A stretch of 64,000 nt of DNA from Flavobacteriales bacterium (lineage in GTDB: Bacteria; Bacteroidota; Bacteroidia; Flavobacteriales; CAJXXR01): contig JAOAQX010000019.1 in NCBI GenBank assembly GCA_025210805.1, positions 1-64,000 on the forward strand. The letters are read 5' to 3'. The notes beneath the pieces are model-generated. The model worked only from the letters and a program-made list of their open reading frames with translations, made no database searches and was not told the DNA's origin. Both the position numbers and the translations under genes were made by a program. Below, piece by piece: positions 1 through 7,456 of the stretch (the first letter of the stretch is position 1; each line of letters starts with the position of its first letter).

Positions 1-5
1 AAAAC

Positions 6-77
6 GGTCCGTTCGTCTAGGGGTTAGGACTCATGGTTTTCATCCATGCAACAGGGGTTCGAATCCCCTACGGACTG
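6..77 (+). tRNA. tRNA-Glu (anticodon UUC), copy 1
   Basis: A complete cloverleaf can be folded. The seven-base acceptor stem pairs with its 3' partner through a G-U first pair, the anticodon stem CATGG/CCATG carries the loop TTTTCAT with anticodon TTC, and the T arm has the standard GTTCGAATC core. The discriminator base is G and CCA is not encoded. It delivers glutamate to GAA/GAG codons. The 80 bases around it recur exactly 110 bases downstream, so this is a tandem duplicate. Confidence 0.95.
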
Positions 78-115
78 CTATATTTTACAAAAGAACAACA
101 AACTAAACTAAAAAC

Positions 116-187
116 GGTCCGTTCGTCTAGGGGTTAGGACTCATGGTTTTCATCCATGCAACAGGGGTTCGAATCCCCTACGGACTG
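116..187 (+). tRNA. tRNA-Glu (anticodon UUC), copy 2
   Basis: Identical in every base to the first tRNA-Glu, including short flanks on both sides (positions 1-80 equal 111-190). The two genes are separated by an AT-rich spacer and are probably co-transcribed. rpsT starts only about 20 bases downstream, so the three may share a primary transcript cut by tRNA processing enzymes; that is inference from spacing. Confidence 0.95.
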
Positions 188-206
188 CTAAAATTGATTA
201 AACAAA

Positions 207-458
207 ATGGCAAATCATCAATCAGCTAAAAAGAGAGTAAGATCAGATAGAACTAAATATCTTAGAAACAGATATTATCACAAGACTACAAGAAATGCGA
301 TCAGAGACTTGAGAGCAACTGAAGACAAAACTGTAGCTTCAGAAATGTTACCTAAGGTAGTTTCTATGATTGATAAATTAGCTAAGCGTAATATTATTCA
401 TGATAATAAAGCTTCTAATTTGAAGTCTAAATTGATGACTCGCGTAGCAGCACTATAA
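207..458 (+). CDS. rpsT: 30S ribosomal protein S20
   Basis: An 83-residue basic protein beginning [14 protein letters not shown], the standard S20 opening, with the helix-rich Lys/Arg pattern and an AAL-type end. S20 binds 16S rRNA early in small-subunit assembly. The length fits the family (about 83-90 residues). It lies directly behind two tRNA-Glu genes and is followed by a strong hairpin terminator, so it ends that transcription unit. No Shine-Dalgarno sequence is visible; the leader is A-rich, as is usual in Bacteroidota. Confidence 0.97.
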   Translation: MANHQSAKKRVRSDRTKYLRNRYYHKTTRNAIRDLRATEDKTVASEMLPKVVSMIDKLAKRNIIHDNKASNLKSKLMTRVAAL

Positions 459-488
459 GCTATAGCTAAAGTTTGAGAAAGTATATAA

Positions 489-518
489 GCTGAAATATCT
501 TTGATATTTCGGCTTTTT
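489..518 (+). terminator. Intrinsic terminator after rpsT
   Basis: An 11-bp stem (GCTGAAATATC against GATATTTCGGC, one G-U pair) with a TTT loop, followed by TTTTTCT. It lies over the first codons of the longest possible reading of the next gene, which argues for the later start at 537. Confidence 0.85.
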
Positions 519-536
519 CTGTTTATTATTGTTTTT

Positions 537-1271
537 ATGTTTCAGGTAGATCATTTAACTATTCAATATACAAATCGAGTCTTGATTCAAGATTTGAGTT
601 TTTCTTTAAAGTCTGGAGAAATACTTACGATCTTGGGGAAAAATGGGGTAGGGAAAACCTCTTTATTGAAAAGTATTTATTCAAAGAAATACCAGAAACA
701 CTTTTTGTATAAAAAAAGAAATTTAGATCGATACTCTATTCAAGATCTCTCCAAGACTGTTGCCTATTTAATTCCCAATAGTGTTCCTGTTTTTGATATG
801 ACAGTTAAAGACTATTTAGCATTAGGAAGATTGCCTTATCAAAAAGCAGAAGTCTTTAATAAAAACCTAGAAGAGTATATCAAATTATTAGCCCTGGGAT
901 CTTACCAAGAAAAATCGATTTTGACCTTGAGTAGTGGGGAGTTTCAAAAAGTGCAAATTTGCCGCTGTTTAAACCAAGAAACGCCTATTATCATCTTAGA
1001 TGAACCTACTTCTTTCTTGGATTTCCCATCTAAAATTGAGTTTTTTAAAAATCTGCAAAACATTTGTAAACAAAAGGGTAAAATAGTCATTATGACAAGC
1101 CATGATATTGATTTGGCTTGGAAATTTTCTCACCGAACTTTGTTGCTAGACGGAAAAGGAAAAAGCGAATTTGTAGATTCAAAAGAATTAGAAACAGGTC
1201 ATTTACTGAATCTATTTTTTGCAAATGACCATTTTGATTTTCAGTCAGGTGGAAAAATGAAAATGTTATAA
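537..1271 (+). CDS. ABC transporter ATP-binding protein, iron-siderophore/cobalamin (FecE/BtuD) type
   Basis: A 244-residue ABC ATPase. Walker A is GKNGVGKTS, the signature is LSSGEFQKVQ, Walker B is IIILDEPTSFLDF, and the switch histidine is in MTSHDID. This pattern and length match the ATPases of importers for ferric siderophores, haem or B12. The start at 537 is preferred over an in-frame ATG at 501 because the latter lies inside the rpsT terminator. No permease or binding protein is adjacent, so it must partner with proteins encoded elsewhere. It converges on the ferredoxin gene, overlapping it by six bases. Confidence 0.85.
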   Translation: MFQVDHLTIQYTNRVLIQDLSFSLKSGEILTILGKNGVGKTSLLKSIYSKKYQKHFLYKKRNLDRYSIQDLSKTVAYLIPNSVPVFDMTVKDYLALGRLPYQKAEVFNKNLEEYIKLLALGSYQEKSILTLSSGEFQKVQICRCLNQETPIIILDEPTSFLDFPSKIEFFKNLQNICKQKGKIVIMTSHDIDLAWKFSHRTLLLDGKGKSEFVDSKELETGHLLNLFFANDHFDFQSGGKMKML

Positions 1272-1496
1272 ATGCTTTACCGTAATGATATTTACGGGGC
1301 AAGCTTCAGCAGCCTTTTCACAAGGATCTAAGATAGAAATATCATGAGACTTTATGGTGTGAAAACCTTTTTTATCCTGAGATTTTAGCAAGACTGTTTT
1401 ACCATCCTTTTTGGACATCTGAAACTGTTTGGGTGCCATTTCTACACAATAATTACACCCAATACATTTTTTTCTTTGTAAAGAGACTACAATCAT
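1266..1496 (-). CDS. Small 4Fe-4S ferredoxin
   Basis: A 76-residue protein with a CIGCNYC cysteine triplet near residues 11-17 and a later CEKAAEACPV segment supplying the fourth ligand, the arrangement of single-cluster bacterial ferredoxins. It is a cytoplasmic electron carrier. Its start codon overlaps the stop codon of the upstream U32-family gene by four bases (ATGA), so the two are translationally coupled. Coupling suggests it delivers electrons to, or helps maintain, the U32 protein; that link is inference. Confidence 0.88.
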   Translation of the reverse strand: MIVVSLQRKKCIGCNYCVEMAPKQFQMSKKDGKTVLLKSQDKKGFHTIKSHDISILDPCEKAAEACPVNIITVKHL

Positions 1497-2737
1497 TCGT
1501 TGGGAACTATTTTGTATAGTTTGTCAGACATACGGATTCTAAAATCTAAAGGAATGGTTACCGAATCCCCTTTTTTTGCAGATTCTTGTTTTTGGTCGTT
1601 CACCAACATTTCTGTCAATTCAAATTCTTGAGCACCAGTTGTAGGACCCGTGATGAGTAATTTGTCTCCTATTTTCATATCAAAAGCATCGAGTTTAAAC
1701 TCACCAATTTTTGCTTTTGGGAAATAGTGAACTCCTTTTCCAATATAGACTTTTTTCTGTGTGGCATGTGAACCAGAAGAATCAGACCATTCTCCAAGTT
1801 TCTGACCCAGATAATAACCATTCCAAAAACCACGATTATACACTTTTCCAAGCTCGATCATCCAGTCTTGGGTTTTTTCAGGATCGTAGCTTCCGTTTTC
1901 GTAAGCTGTGATTGCTTCTCGGTAGGTTTTAATTACATTGGCAACATATTCTGGGGCTCTTCCTCTACCTTCTATTTTTAGAACCTTAACTCCAGATTCA
2001 ATAATCTGATCCAAAATATCTATGGTACATAAATCCTTTGGAGACATCATATATTCGTTATCTAATTCGATCTCAAAACCAGATTCTTGATCAATAACCG
2101 TATACTTTTTACGACAGTTTTGCTTGCAAGCACCTCTGTTTGCAGAAGAATTATGAGAATGTAAGCTTAGATAACACTTTCCAGATACTGCCATACATAA
2201 AGCTCCGTGCCCGAAAATTTCAACTTCTACCAAGTTCCCATTTGGACCTTTGATTTGTTCTTTTTCGATTGCTTCTGTGATTTTTTGAACTTGTCTGAGT
2301 GAGAGTTCTCTACTTAAAACCATCGTATCTGCAAAATGCGAATAAAATTTAATGGTTTGAATATTGGTGATATTCAATTGTGTAGAAATATGAACCTCCA
2401 TTTCTAGTTCTCTGGCAAGAGATATCACTGCTTGATCAGCGGCAATAACAGCAGTAATTCCAGCTTCTTTTGCTTTTTCTATTAAGATTCTGATCAAAGA
2501 TAAATCATGATCATAGATAATGGTATTGAGGGTGAGATAAGATCTTACTTGCTTTTCTTCACATCGTCTAACGATTTCAGGAAGATCATCCATGGTAAAA
2601 TTGATACTCGCACGAGCACGCATATTTAATTGATCTACACCGAAATATATTGAATCGGCACCGTTATCTAATGCAGCTTGCATGGACTCAAAATTCCCTG
2701 CAGGAGCCATAAGCTCAATGGAACCATTAACTGTCAT
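1493..2737 (-). CDS. Peptidase U32 family protein, TrhP/RlhA-like RNA hydroxylase candidate
   Basis: 414 residues with the U32 signature around residues 177-208 (GHGALCMAVSGKCYLS, then NRGACKQNCR). Characterised relatives in E. coli (TrhP/YegQ for tRNA U34, RlhA for 23S rRNA) hydroxylate RNA using prephenate and depend on iron-sulfur cluster supply; UbiU/UbiV are cluster-binding relatives. Cys181, Cys188, Cys204 and Cys237 here have spacing (X6, X15, X32) very like the four cluster ligands of UbiU. The 'peptidase' name is therefore probably misleading. Length fits TrhP better than the longer RlhA, but the RNA substrate cannot be told from sequence. It forms an operon with the ferredoxin downstream. 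Confidence 0.85.
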   Translation of the reverse strand: MTVNGSIELMAPAGNFESMQAALDNGADSIYFGVDQLNMRARASINFTMDDLPEIVRRCEEKQVRSYLTLNTIIYDHDLSLIRILIEKAKEAGITAVIAADQAVISLARELEMEVHISTQLNITNIQTIKFYSHFADTMVLSRELSLRQVQKITEAIEKEQIKGPNGNLVEVEIFGHGALCMAVSGKCYLSLHSHNSSANRGACKQNCRKKYTVIDQESGFEIELDNEYMMSPKDLCTIDILDQIIESGVKVLKIEGRGRAPEYVANVIKTYREAITAYENGSYDPEKTQDWMIELGKVYNRGFWNGYYLGQKLGEWSDSSGSHATQKKVYIGKGVHYFPKAKIGEFKLDAFDMKIGDKLLITGPTTGAQEFELTEMLVNDQKQESAKKGDSVTIPLDFRIRMSDKLYKIVPNE

Positions 2738-2775
2738 AATTATCTTTCTTTTGGTTGATTGTCTTTACGAACCTG

Positions 2776-2783
2776 CAAATTTA
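2776..2783 (-). promoter_or_regulatory. -7 promoter element upstream of the U32-ferredoxin operon
   Basis: Reads TAAATTTG on the minus strand, matching the Bacteroidota TAnnTTTG element, about 40 bases upstream of the U32 start. No convincing -33 TTG at the expected spacing. Confidence 0.45.
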
Positions 2784-2809
2784 ACCCAATTGATGGAGAT
2801 TGTAAAGAT

Positions 2810-2848
2810 AATAAATTAAAAAGCCCTTAAAATAGTTTTTAAGGGCTT
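2810..2848 (-). terminator. Terminator after the META lipoprotein gene
   Basis: A 12-bp perfect stem (AAGCCCTTAAAA with its complement), followed on the minus strand by TTTTTAATTTAT. It separates the lipoprotein gene from the U32 operon. Confidence 0.8.
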
Positions 2849-2922
2849 ATCTAGTTCCGGATAATCTTCAAAAAATGGTGAAATATGATTTACCACTTGT
2901 TGTAAAAATTGTGTGGTATTAT

Positions 2923-3390
2923 TTATTTTTTTGAGAATCGAGCAATTTCTTTTCTGTCTGAGTTTTTGAAGTATAATTCATTACCTTTTATCTCAAATTT
3001 GATTTTATTGTCAAAAATTTGAAAGAATTTATGTTCTTCTAATCCACTTGGTGGGCACATCATTCTGGTAACGCCTACACCTTTAAACTCAATTTCATTT
3101 GTATTTATCGCATAGGTTCCAAAGAAATTATTACAAATGCCTTTTCCTTCAATTTTTTTACTGTTTGCATCAAAAGACATTTGTGGAGTATCGGTAAGCG
3201 AAAGTTCTAGTTTTTTCTCATTAAAATGCGTCAACATCCATTGCTTGTTTTCCAATTGATTTTTAGAACTGCTCTCTGTGTTTTTTTCTGTTTTATTGAT
3301 GCTATTTGTTTGTGATACTTTTTCTTCATTTGTTTTACAAGAAAAAAGCGTTAGGCTTGCTATAACTAAAAGGATAAGGATTTTTTTCAT
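2923..3390 (-). CDS. META/HslJ-like domain lipoprotein
   Basis: 155 residues. Residues 1-18 form a lipoprotein signal with lipobox LTLFSC (Cys18), followed by a Ser/Thr/Asn-rich linker. Residues from about 49 onward match the META/HslJ pattern: W-L opening, a GKGICNNFFGTY segment, and GVTRMMCPPSGLEEHKFF. HslJ relatives are small envelope proteins linked to stress such as novobiocin or heat; the biochemical role is unknown. Monocistronic, with a strong terminator behind it. Confidence 0.8.
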   Translation of the reverse strand: MKKILILLVIASLTLFSCKTNEEKVSQTNSINKTEKNTESSSKNQLENKQWMLTHFNEKKLELSLTDTPQMSFDANSKKIEGKGICNNFFGTYAINTNEIEFKGVGVTRMMCPPSGLEEHKFFQIFDNKIKFEIKGNELYFKNSDRKEIARFSKK

Positions 3391-3425
3391 GTTTATATTT
3401 TTTTGATAAAGATAGTATTATATAC

Positions 3426-3464
3426 AAAAAAGCACTTCTTAATTCGATAAGAAGTGCTTTTTTT
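3426..3464 (-). terminator. Terminator after rplS
   Basis: A long stem (AAAAAAGCACTTCTTA and its complement, 16 bp) with a six-base loop, bordered by T runs on both strands. It lies 30 bases past the rplS stop and could also act on the opposite strand. Confidence 0.88.
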
Positions 3465-3491
3465 GAGTCTATTATAAGTAGTGATAATAAA

Positions 3492-3836
3492 TTATCTCTT
3501 TTGCTTAATTCTAGCTTTTTTACCTTGAAGTCCTCTAAGGTAGAAAATACGAGCTCTACGAACTTTACCTCTTTGGTTCACGGTGATTTTCTCAATGTTT
3601 GGAGAGAATACAGGGATAATTCTTTCAACAGAAATTCCATTTGAAATTTTACGAACAGTAAAAGTTTCAGTACTTCCAGTACCTCTTCTTTGAATAACAG
3701 TTCCTTTAAAAGACTGGATTCTTGTTTTAGAACCTTCAGTAATTTTGTAATCAACTGTTACAGTGTCTCCAGCTCCAAATTCTGGTAATTCTGCTTTGTT
3801 TGTGTAAGTGTCTTGAACGTAACGAATTAAATCCAT
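3492..3836 (-). CDS. rplS: 50S ribosomal protein L19
   Basis: 114 residues from the chosen start: MDLIRYVQD..., then GAGDTVTVDYKI, FKGTVIQRRGTG, and the basic end LRGLQGKKARIKQ, all typical of bL19, which sits at the subunit interface. An in-frame ATG ten codons upstream (3866) would add an atypical MNVGNRKQNA extension; family length and N-terminus favour 3836. A TACTTTTG promoter element lies about 80 bases upstream and a hairpin terminator closes the unit. Confidence 0.95.
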   Translation of the reverse strand: MDLIRYVQDTYTNKAELPEFGAGDTVTVDYKITEGSKTRIQSFKGTVIQRRGTGSTETFTVRKISNGISVERIIPVFSPNIEKITVNQRGKVRRARIFYLRGLQGKKARIKQKR

Positions 3837-3911
3837 AGCGTTTTGTTTTCGATTCCCAACATTCACGTTTTGGTGTCAGCGGTTGAGAGGTTAATAATTA
3901 AGTTCGGACTG

Positions 3912-3919
3912 CAAAAGTA
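3912..3919 (-). promoter_or_regulatory. -7 promoter element for rplS
   Basis: Reads TACTTTTG on the minus strand, an exact TAnnTTTG match, giving an untranslated leader of roughly 70 bases before the preferred start. Confidence 0.5.
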
Positions 3920-4078
3920 CATATTTATTGTTGATTAAAGTGTTTTTTTAAAAATGAATTTGTAAGAACAATTAGGTAAAATAAATTACAGAGCTCAAGT
4001 TAAAATTCTATTTGATGCACATAAGTATTTATTTTATGAACGTATTTTTTTCTATATTAGACAAAAATAGAAAGATAG

Positions 4079-4774
4079 ATGAAAGAACAGGAAGATTATA
4101 TTATAGAAGGTGGTTTTCGTCATAACCGTTTTACGCCAAGATCTTTTTCTAAGGAAGAAATGCTTACAAAAAGTCAGGAGTTTTATGAAGAAATGAAACA
4201 ACGAAAGAGTATTCGTTTTTTTTCAGATGAAGCTGTGGATATACAGATTATTGAAAATCTTATCAAGACGGCAGGTACTGCTCCTAGTGGTGCAAATAAA
4301 CAACCTTGGAAGTTTTGTGTAGTATCAAATCCTGAGCTCAAAAAGGAAATAAGAATAGCTGCTGAGAAAGAGGAGAAACTGAGTTATGAGAGTAGAATGA
4401 GTGATCGTTGGCTAAAGGATTTGGCTCCTTTGGGTACTGATTGGCAAAAGCCATTTTTGGAGATTGCTCCGTATTTAATTATTGTTTTCAAGGAAAATTA
4501 TGGATTGGATGAAGCGGGGAATAAAACGCAAAATTACTATGTAAATGAATCTGTAGGTTTGGCGGCAGGTTTTTTGATTTCGGCAATTCACCAAGCGGGT
4601 TTAGTAACGCTTACTCACACGCCAAGTCCCATGAAGTTTTTAGCAAAAATTCTTAAAAGACCCAAAAACGAATCACCTTTCTTACTTTTGCCTGTGGGTT
4701 TTGCTGCCGAAAAGACTTTTGTGCCTAGTATCAGCAAAAAACCGATAGAAGAAATAATGATATCTTATGAATAA
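4079..4774 (+). CDS. Nitroreductase-fold flavoprotein, iodotyrosine deiodinase (IYD)-like
   Basis: 231 residues of the nitroreductase superfamily, matching the iodotyrosine deiodinase branch along its whole length: EEMLTKSQEFYE, FMN-binding RKSIRFF (about 42-48), TAGTAPSGANKQPWKF (64-79), RW...DL...W...A, NESVGLAAGFL, and the LLLPVGF end. Remembered from human IYD, the residues that hold the halotyrosine zwitterion (Glu157, Tyr161, Lys182) fall on Glu99, Tyr103 and Lys124 here. IYD enzymes use FMN to reductively remove halogen from halotyrosines; a bacterial member is known from Haliscomenobacter. The physiological substrate in this organism is unknown. The birA start codon follows its stop codon directly, so the two genes are likely coupled. 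Confidence 0.82.
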   Translation: MKEQEDYIIEGGFRHNRFTPRSFSKEEMLTKSQEFYEEMKQRKSIRFFSDEAVDIQIIENLIKTAGTAPSGANKQPWKFCVVSNPELKKEIRIAAEKEEKLSYESRMSDRWLKDLAPLGTDWQKPFLEIAPYLIIVFKENYGLDEAGNKTQNYYVNESVGLAAGFLISAIHQAGLVTLTHTPSPMKFLAKILKRPKNESPFLLLPVGFAAEKTFVPSISKKPIEEIMISYE

Positions 4775-5518
4775 ATGAAGATACAAGAACTCAAAGAAGT
4801 AGTTTCTACCAACGATTATATAAAGACGCATAAAACGCAGTTTCAATCTGGAGATTGTGTTTATGCTATTAAACAAACAGGTGGTAAGGGGCAGAGAGGG
4901 AATACTTGGCAATCCGATGGAGGAAAAAATATAACGGCAAGCATTTATTTGTCTTGGAAATCTCAAAGGGTTAAAAATCCCTTTTCAGTGTCTCAGCTTG
5001 TTTCTATTGCATTGATGTCTGCTTGTAAACGATTCATGCCTCAGTCTCATTTGACTATTAAATGGCCAAACGATTTATATGTAGATGATAAAAAAATAGG
5101 TGGAATTCTGATTGAAAATAGCAATTTCGGAGAAGAGCTTTCTGATTCTATTATTGGATTTGGAATTAATATTAATCAAACAAATTTTGAGTTTCTTGAT
5201 CGGGAAGTCACAAGTTTTAAGTTGGAAACTGGGAAAGAATACACTATATTAAATGTGCTTACCGAGTGTGTTACAAATATTAATGAGGCGGTTCAAATGG
5301 GAATGGTGCATCATCATCAAAACCTAAATAATATCTATCATAGACATTTGTATTTAAAAGATATTCCTGCAACTTTTGAAGATAAAAGAGGAACTTTTTT
5401 TGGAAAAATTAAGGGCGTAAACAGTTGGGGGCAATTAGTTATAAAGTCTAAAAATGGATTAGAAAGAATTTATAATCTTAAAGAGGTGAAGTTGCTTCCA
5501 GAGTATGAAGAATCTTAA
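4775..5518 (+). CDS. birA: Biotin-[acetyl-CoA-carboxylase] ligase
   Basis: 247 residues, catalytic and C-terminal domains only, without the N-terminal DNA-binding domain of E. coli BirA, so it is a non-regulatory class I ligase. The biotinyl-AMP loop is GGKGQRGNTWQS (about 33-44), and KWPNDLY with KKIGGILIEN marks the active site. It activates biotin with ATP and attaches it to carboxylase biotin carrier proteins. It abuts the deiodinase-like gene with no spacer and its last 41 bases overlap the convergent coaE gene. Confidence 0.93.
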   Translation: MKIQELKEVVSTNDYIKTHKTQFQSGDCVYAIKQTGGKGQRGNTWQSDGGKNITASIYLSWKSQRVKNPFSVSQLVSIALMSACKRFMPQSHLTIKWPNDLYVDDKKIGGILIENSNFGEELSDSIIGFGININQTNFEFLDREVTSFKLETGKEYTILNVLTECVTNINEAVQMGMVHHHQNLNNIYHRHLYLKDIPATFEDKRGTFFGKIKGVNSWGQLVIKSKNGLERIYNLKEVKLLPEYEES

Positions 5519-6068
5519 GAACTTGAGGAATGATTAGTTCTTGGTTATTGTGGATGATAAAGTCAGATTTTTCTATCCGTTCTTGATCTTCTATTTGGTT
5601 GTTGATACGAGCAATGACTTCCTCATTACTTGTGAGGTCTCTTTTTATTACTCTTTTTATCCTAATGTCTTTTGGGACTAAAACAGAGCATATTTTATCT
5701 ACCGAAGTATCTCCAATTTCTATCATTATAGCGGCTTCTTTTATGCATATTTTATGATCTTGCTTCGTGAGCCATTCCTGAAAATCTCGTCTTACTCTTG
5801 GGTGTATAATCGCATTGAGTTCTTTGAGTTTCTTAGGGTTGTTAAAAACAATTTGAGCTAATTTTTTTCGATTTATTTGTGCATTTGTGAAAACATTAGA
5901 ACCAAAAACGTCTTGAATTTCTTGTAAAACAATTTTTGAATTCAAGATTAATTTTGCACGATCATCTGCATAATAAACAGGAAAACCCATTTCTTGAAAT
6001 ACACGGCAAATGGTTGATTTTCCAGATCCAATACCTCCTGTGATACCTAATACCATTTTAGTTTTCAT
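5478..6068 (-). CDS. coaE: Dephospho-CoA kinase
   Basis: 196 residues with P-loop GITGGIGSGKST near the N-terminus, followed by VYYADDRAK and a central IHPRVRRDF segment. CoaE phosphorylates the ribose 3'-hydroxyl of dephospho-CoA, the last step of CoA synthesis. The ATG at 6068 overlaps the ybbR stop by 11 bases; another ATG at 6056 (MVLGITGG) is equally plausible. The 3' end overlaps birA on the other strand by 41 bases. Confidence 0.93.
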   Translation of the reverse strand: MKTKMVLGITGGIGSGKSTICRVFQEMGFPVYYADDRAKLILNSKIVLQEIQDVFGSNVFTNAQINRKKLAQIVFNNPKKLKELNAIIHPRVRRDFQEWLTKQDHKICIKEAAIMIEIGDTSVDKICSVLVPKDIRIKRVIKRDLTSNEEVIARINNQIEDQERIEKSDFIIHNNQELIIPQVLKILHTLEATSPL

Positions 6069-7026
6069 CTTCTATAATTAAATATTCTACGTCTTTGGGT
6101 TCTATATGTAAAACGGTGGTTTCTAATGGAGCAGAGCTGATTTCCAAAGGAAGGGATTCTCCCCATTTTTTGGAAGAAGGTAATAGTAAATTTACTCGAA
6201 AATCACTAGAATTTACTTGCTTAAACATCTTTGAAGGAACAGAGATTTTTAAGGTAGTCTGGGTAGGAAACAATTGAAGTTTTTGTTCTGATGGATTATG
6301 AATTGTTACCAAGAGGTCTTTTTCTACATAGCGGTCTAAGAAAATATTTAGTTTTACCACAGGGTTTACTGTGTTAAGAACAAAACCTTTATTTTGAATA
6401 TCCAATGGAATTTCGAGCTTAATATTTTCTTGAAAATCGGTAAGGGAAACTTCTTTTGTGAATATCTTTTGATGTTTTAATACGGAGTCTGGATGTTCTA
6501 GAACAATAAGATATTTAGGGGTGATGGTTAAGCTATCTACTTTATAACCTTTTTTTGTGAACTCTTCCGAAAATTTTACTTCAATAGGAATTTTGTGAGC
6601 AACTTTTTCGGTTATATCAAACCGTATTTGCTCTTTAGAATACCCTACGATAGCAATATTGTTGAGGATTTTTGGAAAAAGCTTTAATACATTCTTTCTA
6701 ACAGACCAATTACAAACGCCATCATGACATTCGAGTTGATCAAATTCAAATTCTTGTTTTTTAAAGGTGAAAAACTTCAATAAAAGAATCCTAAAACCCG
6801 ATGCTTTTACTGTTAAAACAAGGTCTTTTGGAGCTTGATTTCCCTCTATCAAATGCGTATTAGGAATATTGCCTATTTCGAGTTTGAAGAGGAAGTTTTC
6901 TTGGTAGGTTTCAGAGAATTTAATGAGTCCCCAGAGAATAAATGCAATGACTAAGCTACTCACATAAGCTTTATTAAAAAGTTTTTTGAGTGAGTTGAAA
7001 TAGTGATTTAAACGGGATTCTTGCAT
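6058..7026 (-). CDS. YbbR-like domain protein
   Basis: 322 residues from the chosen start MQESRLNHYF. One membrane segment at about 20-38 (VSSLVIAFILWGLIKF) is followed by extracytoplasmic beta-rich repeats with VDSLTITPKYLIVLEHPDSV, the YbbR pattern. In other bacteria YbbR/CdaR proteins regulate the diadenylate cyclase CdaA; no cyclase gene is adjacent here. An in-frame ATG at 7062 is rejected because it lies inside the yajC terminator hairpin. It is followed by coaE with an 11-base overlap. Confidence 0.8.
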   Translation of the reverse strand: MQESRLNHYFNSLKKLFNKAYVSSLVIAFILWGLIKFSETYQENFLFKLEIGNIPNTHLIEGNQAPKDLVLTVKASGFRILLLKFFTFKKQEFEFDQLECHDGVCNWSVRKNVLKLFPKILNNIAIVGYSKEQIRFDITEKVAHKIPIEVKFSEEFTKKGYKVDSLTITPKYLIVLEHPDSVLKHQKIFTKEVSLTDFQENIKLEIPLDIQNKGFVLNTVNPVVKLNIFLDRYVEKDLLVTIHNPSEQKLQLFPTQTTLKISVPSKMFKQVNSSDFRVNLLLPSSKKWGESLPLEISSAPLETTVLHIEPKDVEYLIIEDEN

Positions 7027-7046
7027 GTTTTCTCTCTTGACTTTTT

Positions 7047-7089
7047 TCAAAAGAAAAACCATTTGACTTATGTGCTGTCAAATGGTTTT
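7047..7089 (-). terminator. Terminator between yajC and ybbR
   Basis: A 13-bp perfect stem (AAAACCATTTGAC with its complement) and nine-base loop, followed on the minus strand by TTTTTCTTTTG. It separates two co-directional genes, so ybbR-coaE depends on read-through or its own promoter. Confidence 0.82.
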
Positions 7090-7099
7090 GAATTAAATA

Positions 7100-7378
7100 T
7101 TATTTTTTTTCGTCTGGTCTTGCAGGCATTCCCATTAAGGCACTTTTTTCTACCTTAATTTTTTGTCCGCTTTCTACTTCCAAAATAACATTGGTGTCGT
7201 TTACAGAAACAATTTTACCATGAATTCCACCGATAGTAATTACTTTATCGCCAGATTTAATATTGTCTCTAAATTTCTTTTCTTCTTTTTGTTTTCTCGC
7301 TTGTGGGCGAATCATAAAGAAATAAAATACTGCAAAAATTGCAGCAAACATCAATAACTGAGTCGTTCCTCCTCCCAT
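7100..7378 (-). CDS. yajC: Preprotein translocase accessory subunit YajC
   Basis: 92 residues: a short N-terminal tail, one membrane helix (about 7-22, LLMFAAIFAVFYFFMIRPQ), the family hallmark MIRPQARKQKE, then a cytoplasmic domain with GDKVITIGGIHGKI. YajC associates with SecDF and the Sec translocon. Length and motif order are standard. Strong terminators lie on both sides, so it may be expressed as a single gene. Confidence 0.94.
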   Translation of the reverse strand: MGGGTTQLLMFAAIFAVFYFFMIRPQARKQKEEKKFRDNIKSGDKVITIGGIHGKIVSVNDTNVILEVESGQKIKVEKSALMGMPARPDEKK

Positions 7379-7392
7379 TGTTTGTGTGTTTT

Positions 7393-7431
7393 TAGAAAAA
7401 AATCCGATGAAATAAGTACTTCATCGGATTT
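7393..7431 (-). terminator. Terminator after the first DUF1573 gene
   Basis: A 12-bp perfect stem (AAATCCGATGAA with its complement) and eight-base loop, followed on the minus strand by a T run. Confidence 0.85.
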
Positions 7432-7456
7432 CTTTATTGATTTTGAATAAGGTAGC

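Larger units (their letters stand above)
1..190 (+). repeat. Tandem duplication of an 80-base tRNA-Glu unit
   Basis: Positions 1-80 and 111-190 are identical, giving a repeat period of 110 bases with a 30-base spacer. The window begins at the repeat edge, so a further copy upstream cannot be excluded. Confidence 0.95.

Noticed and set aside
7027-7062. A longer N-terminus for the YbbR protein
   Set aside because: The ATG at 7062 lies inside the yajC terminator hairpin.
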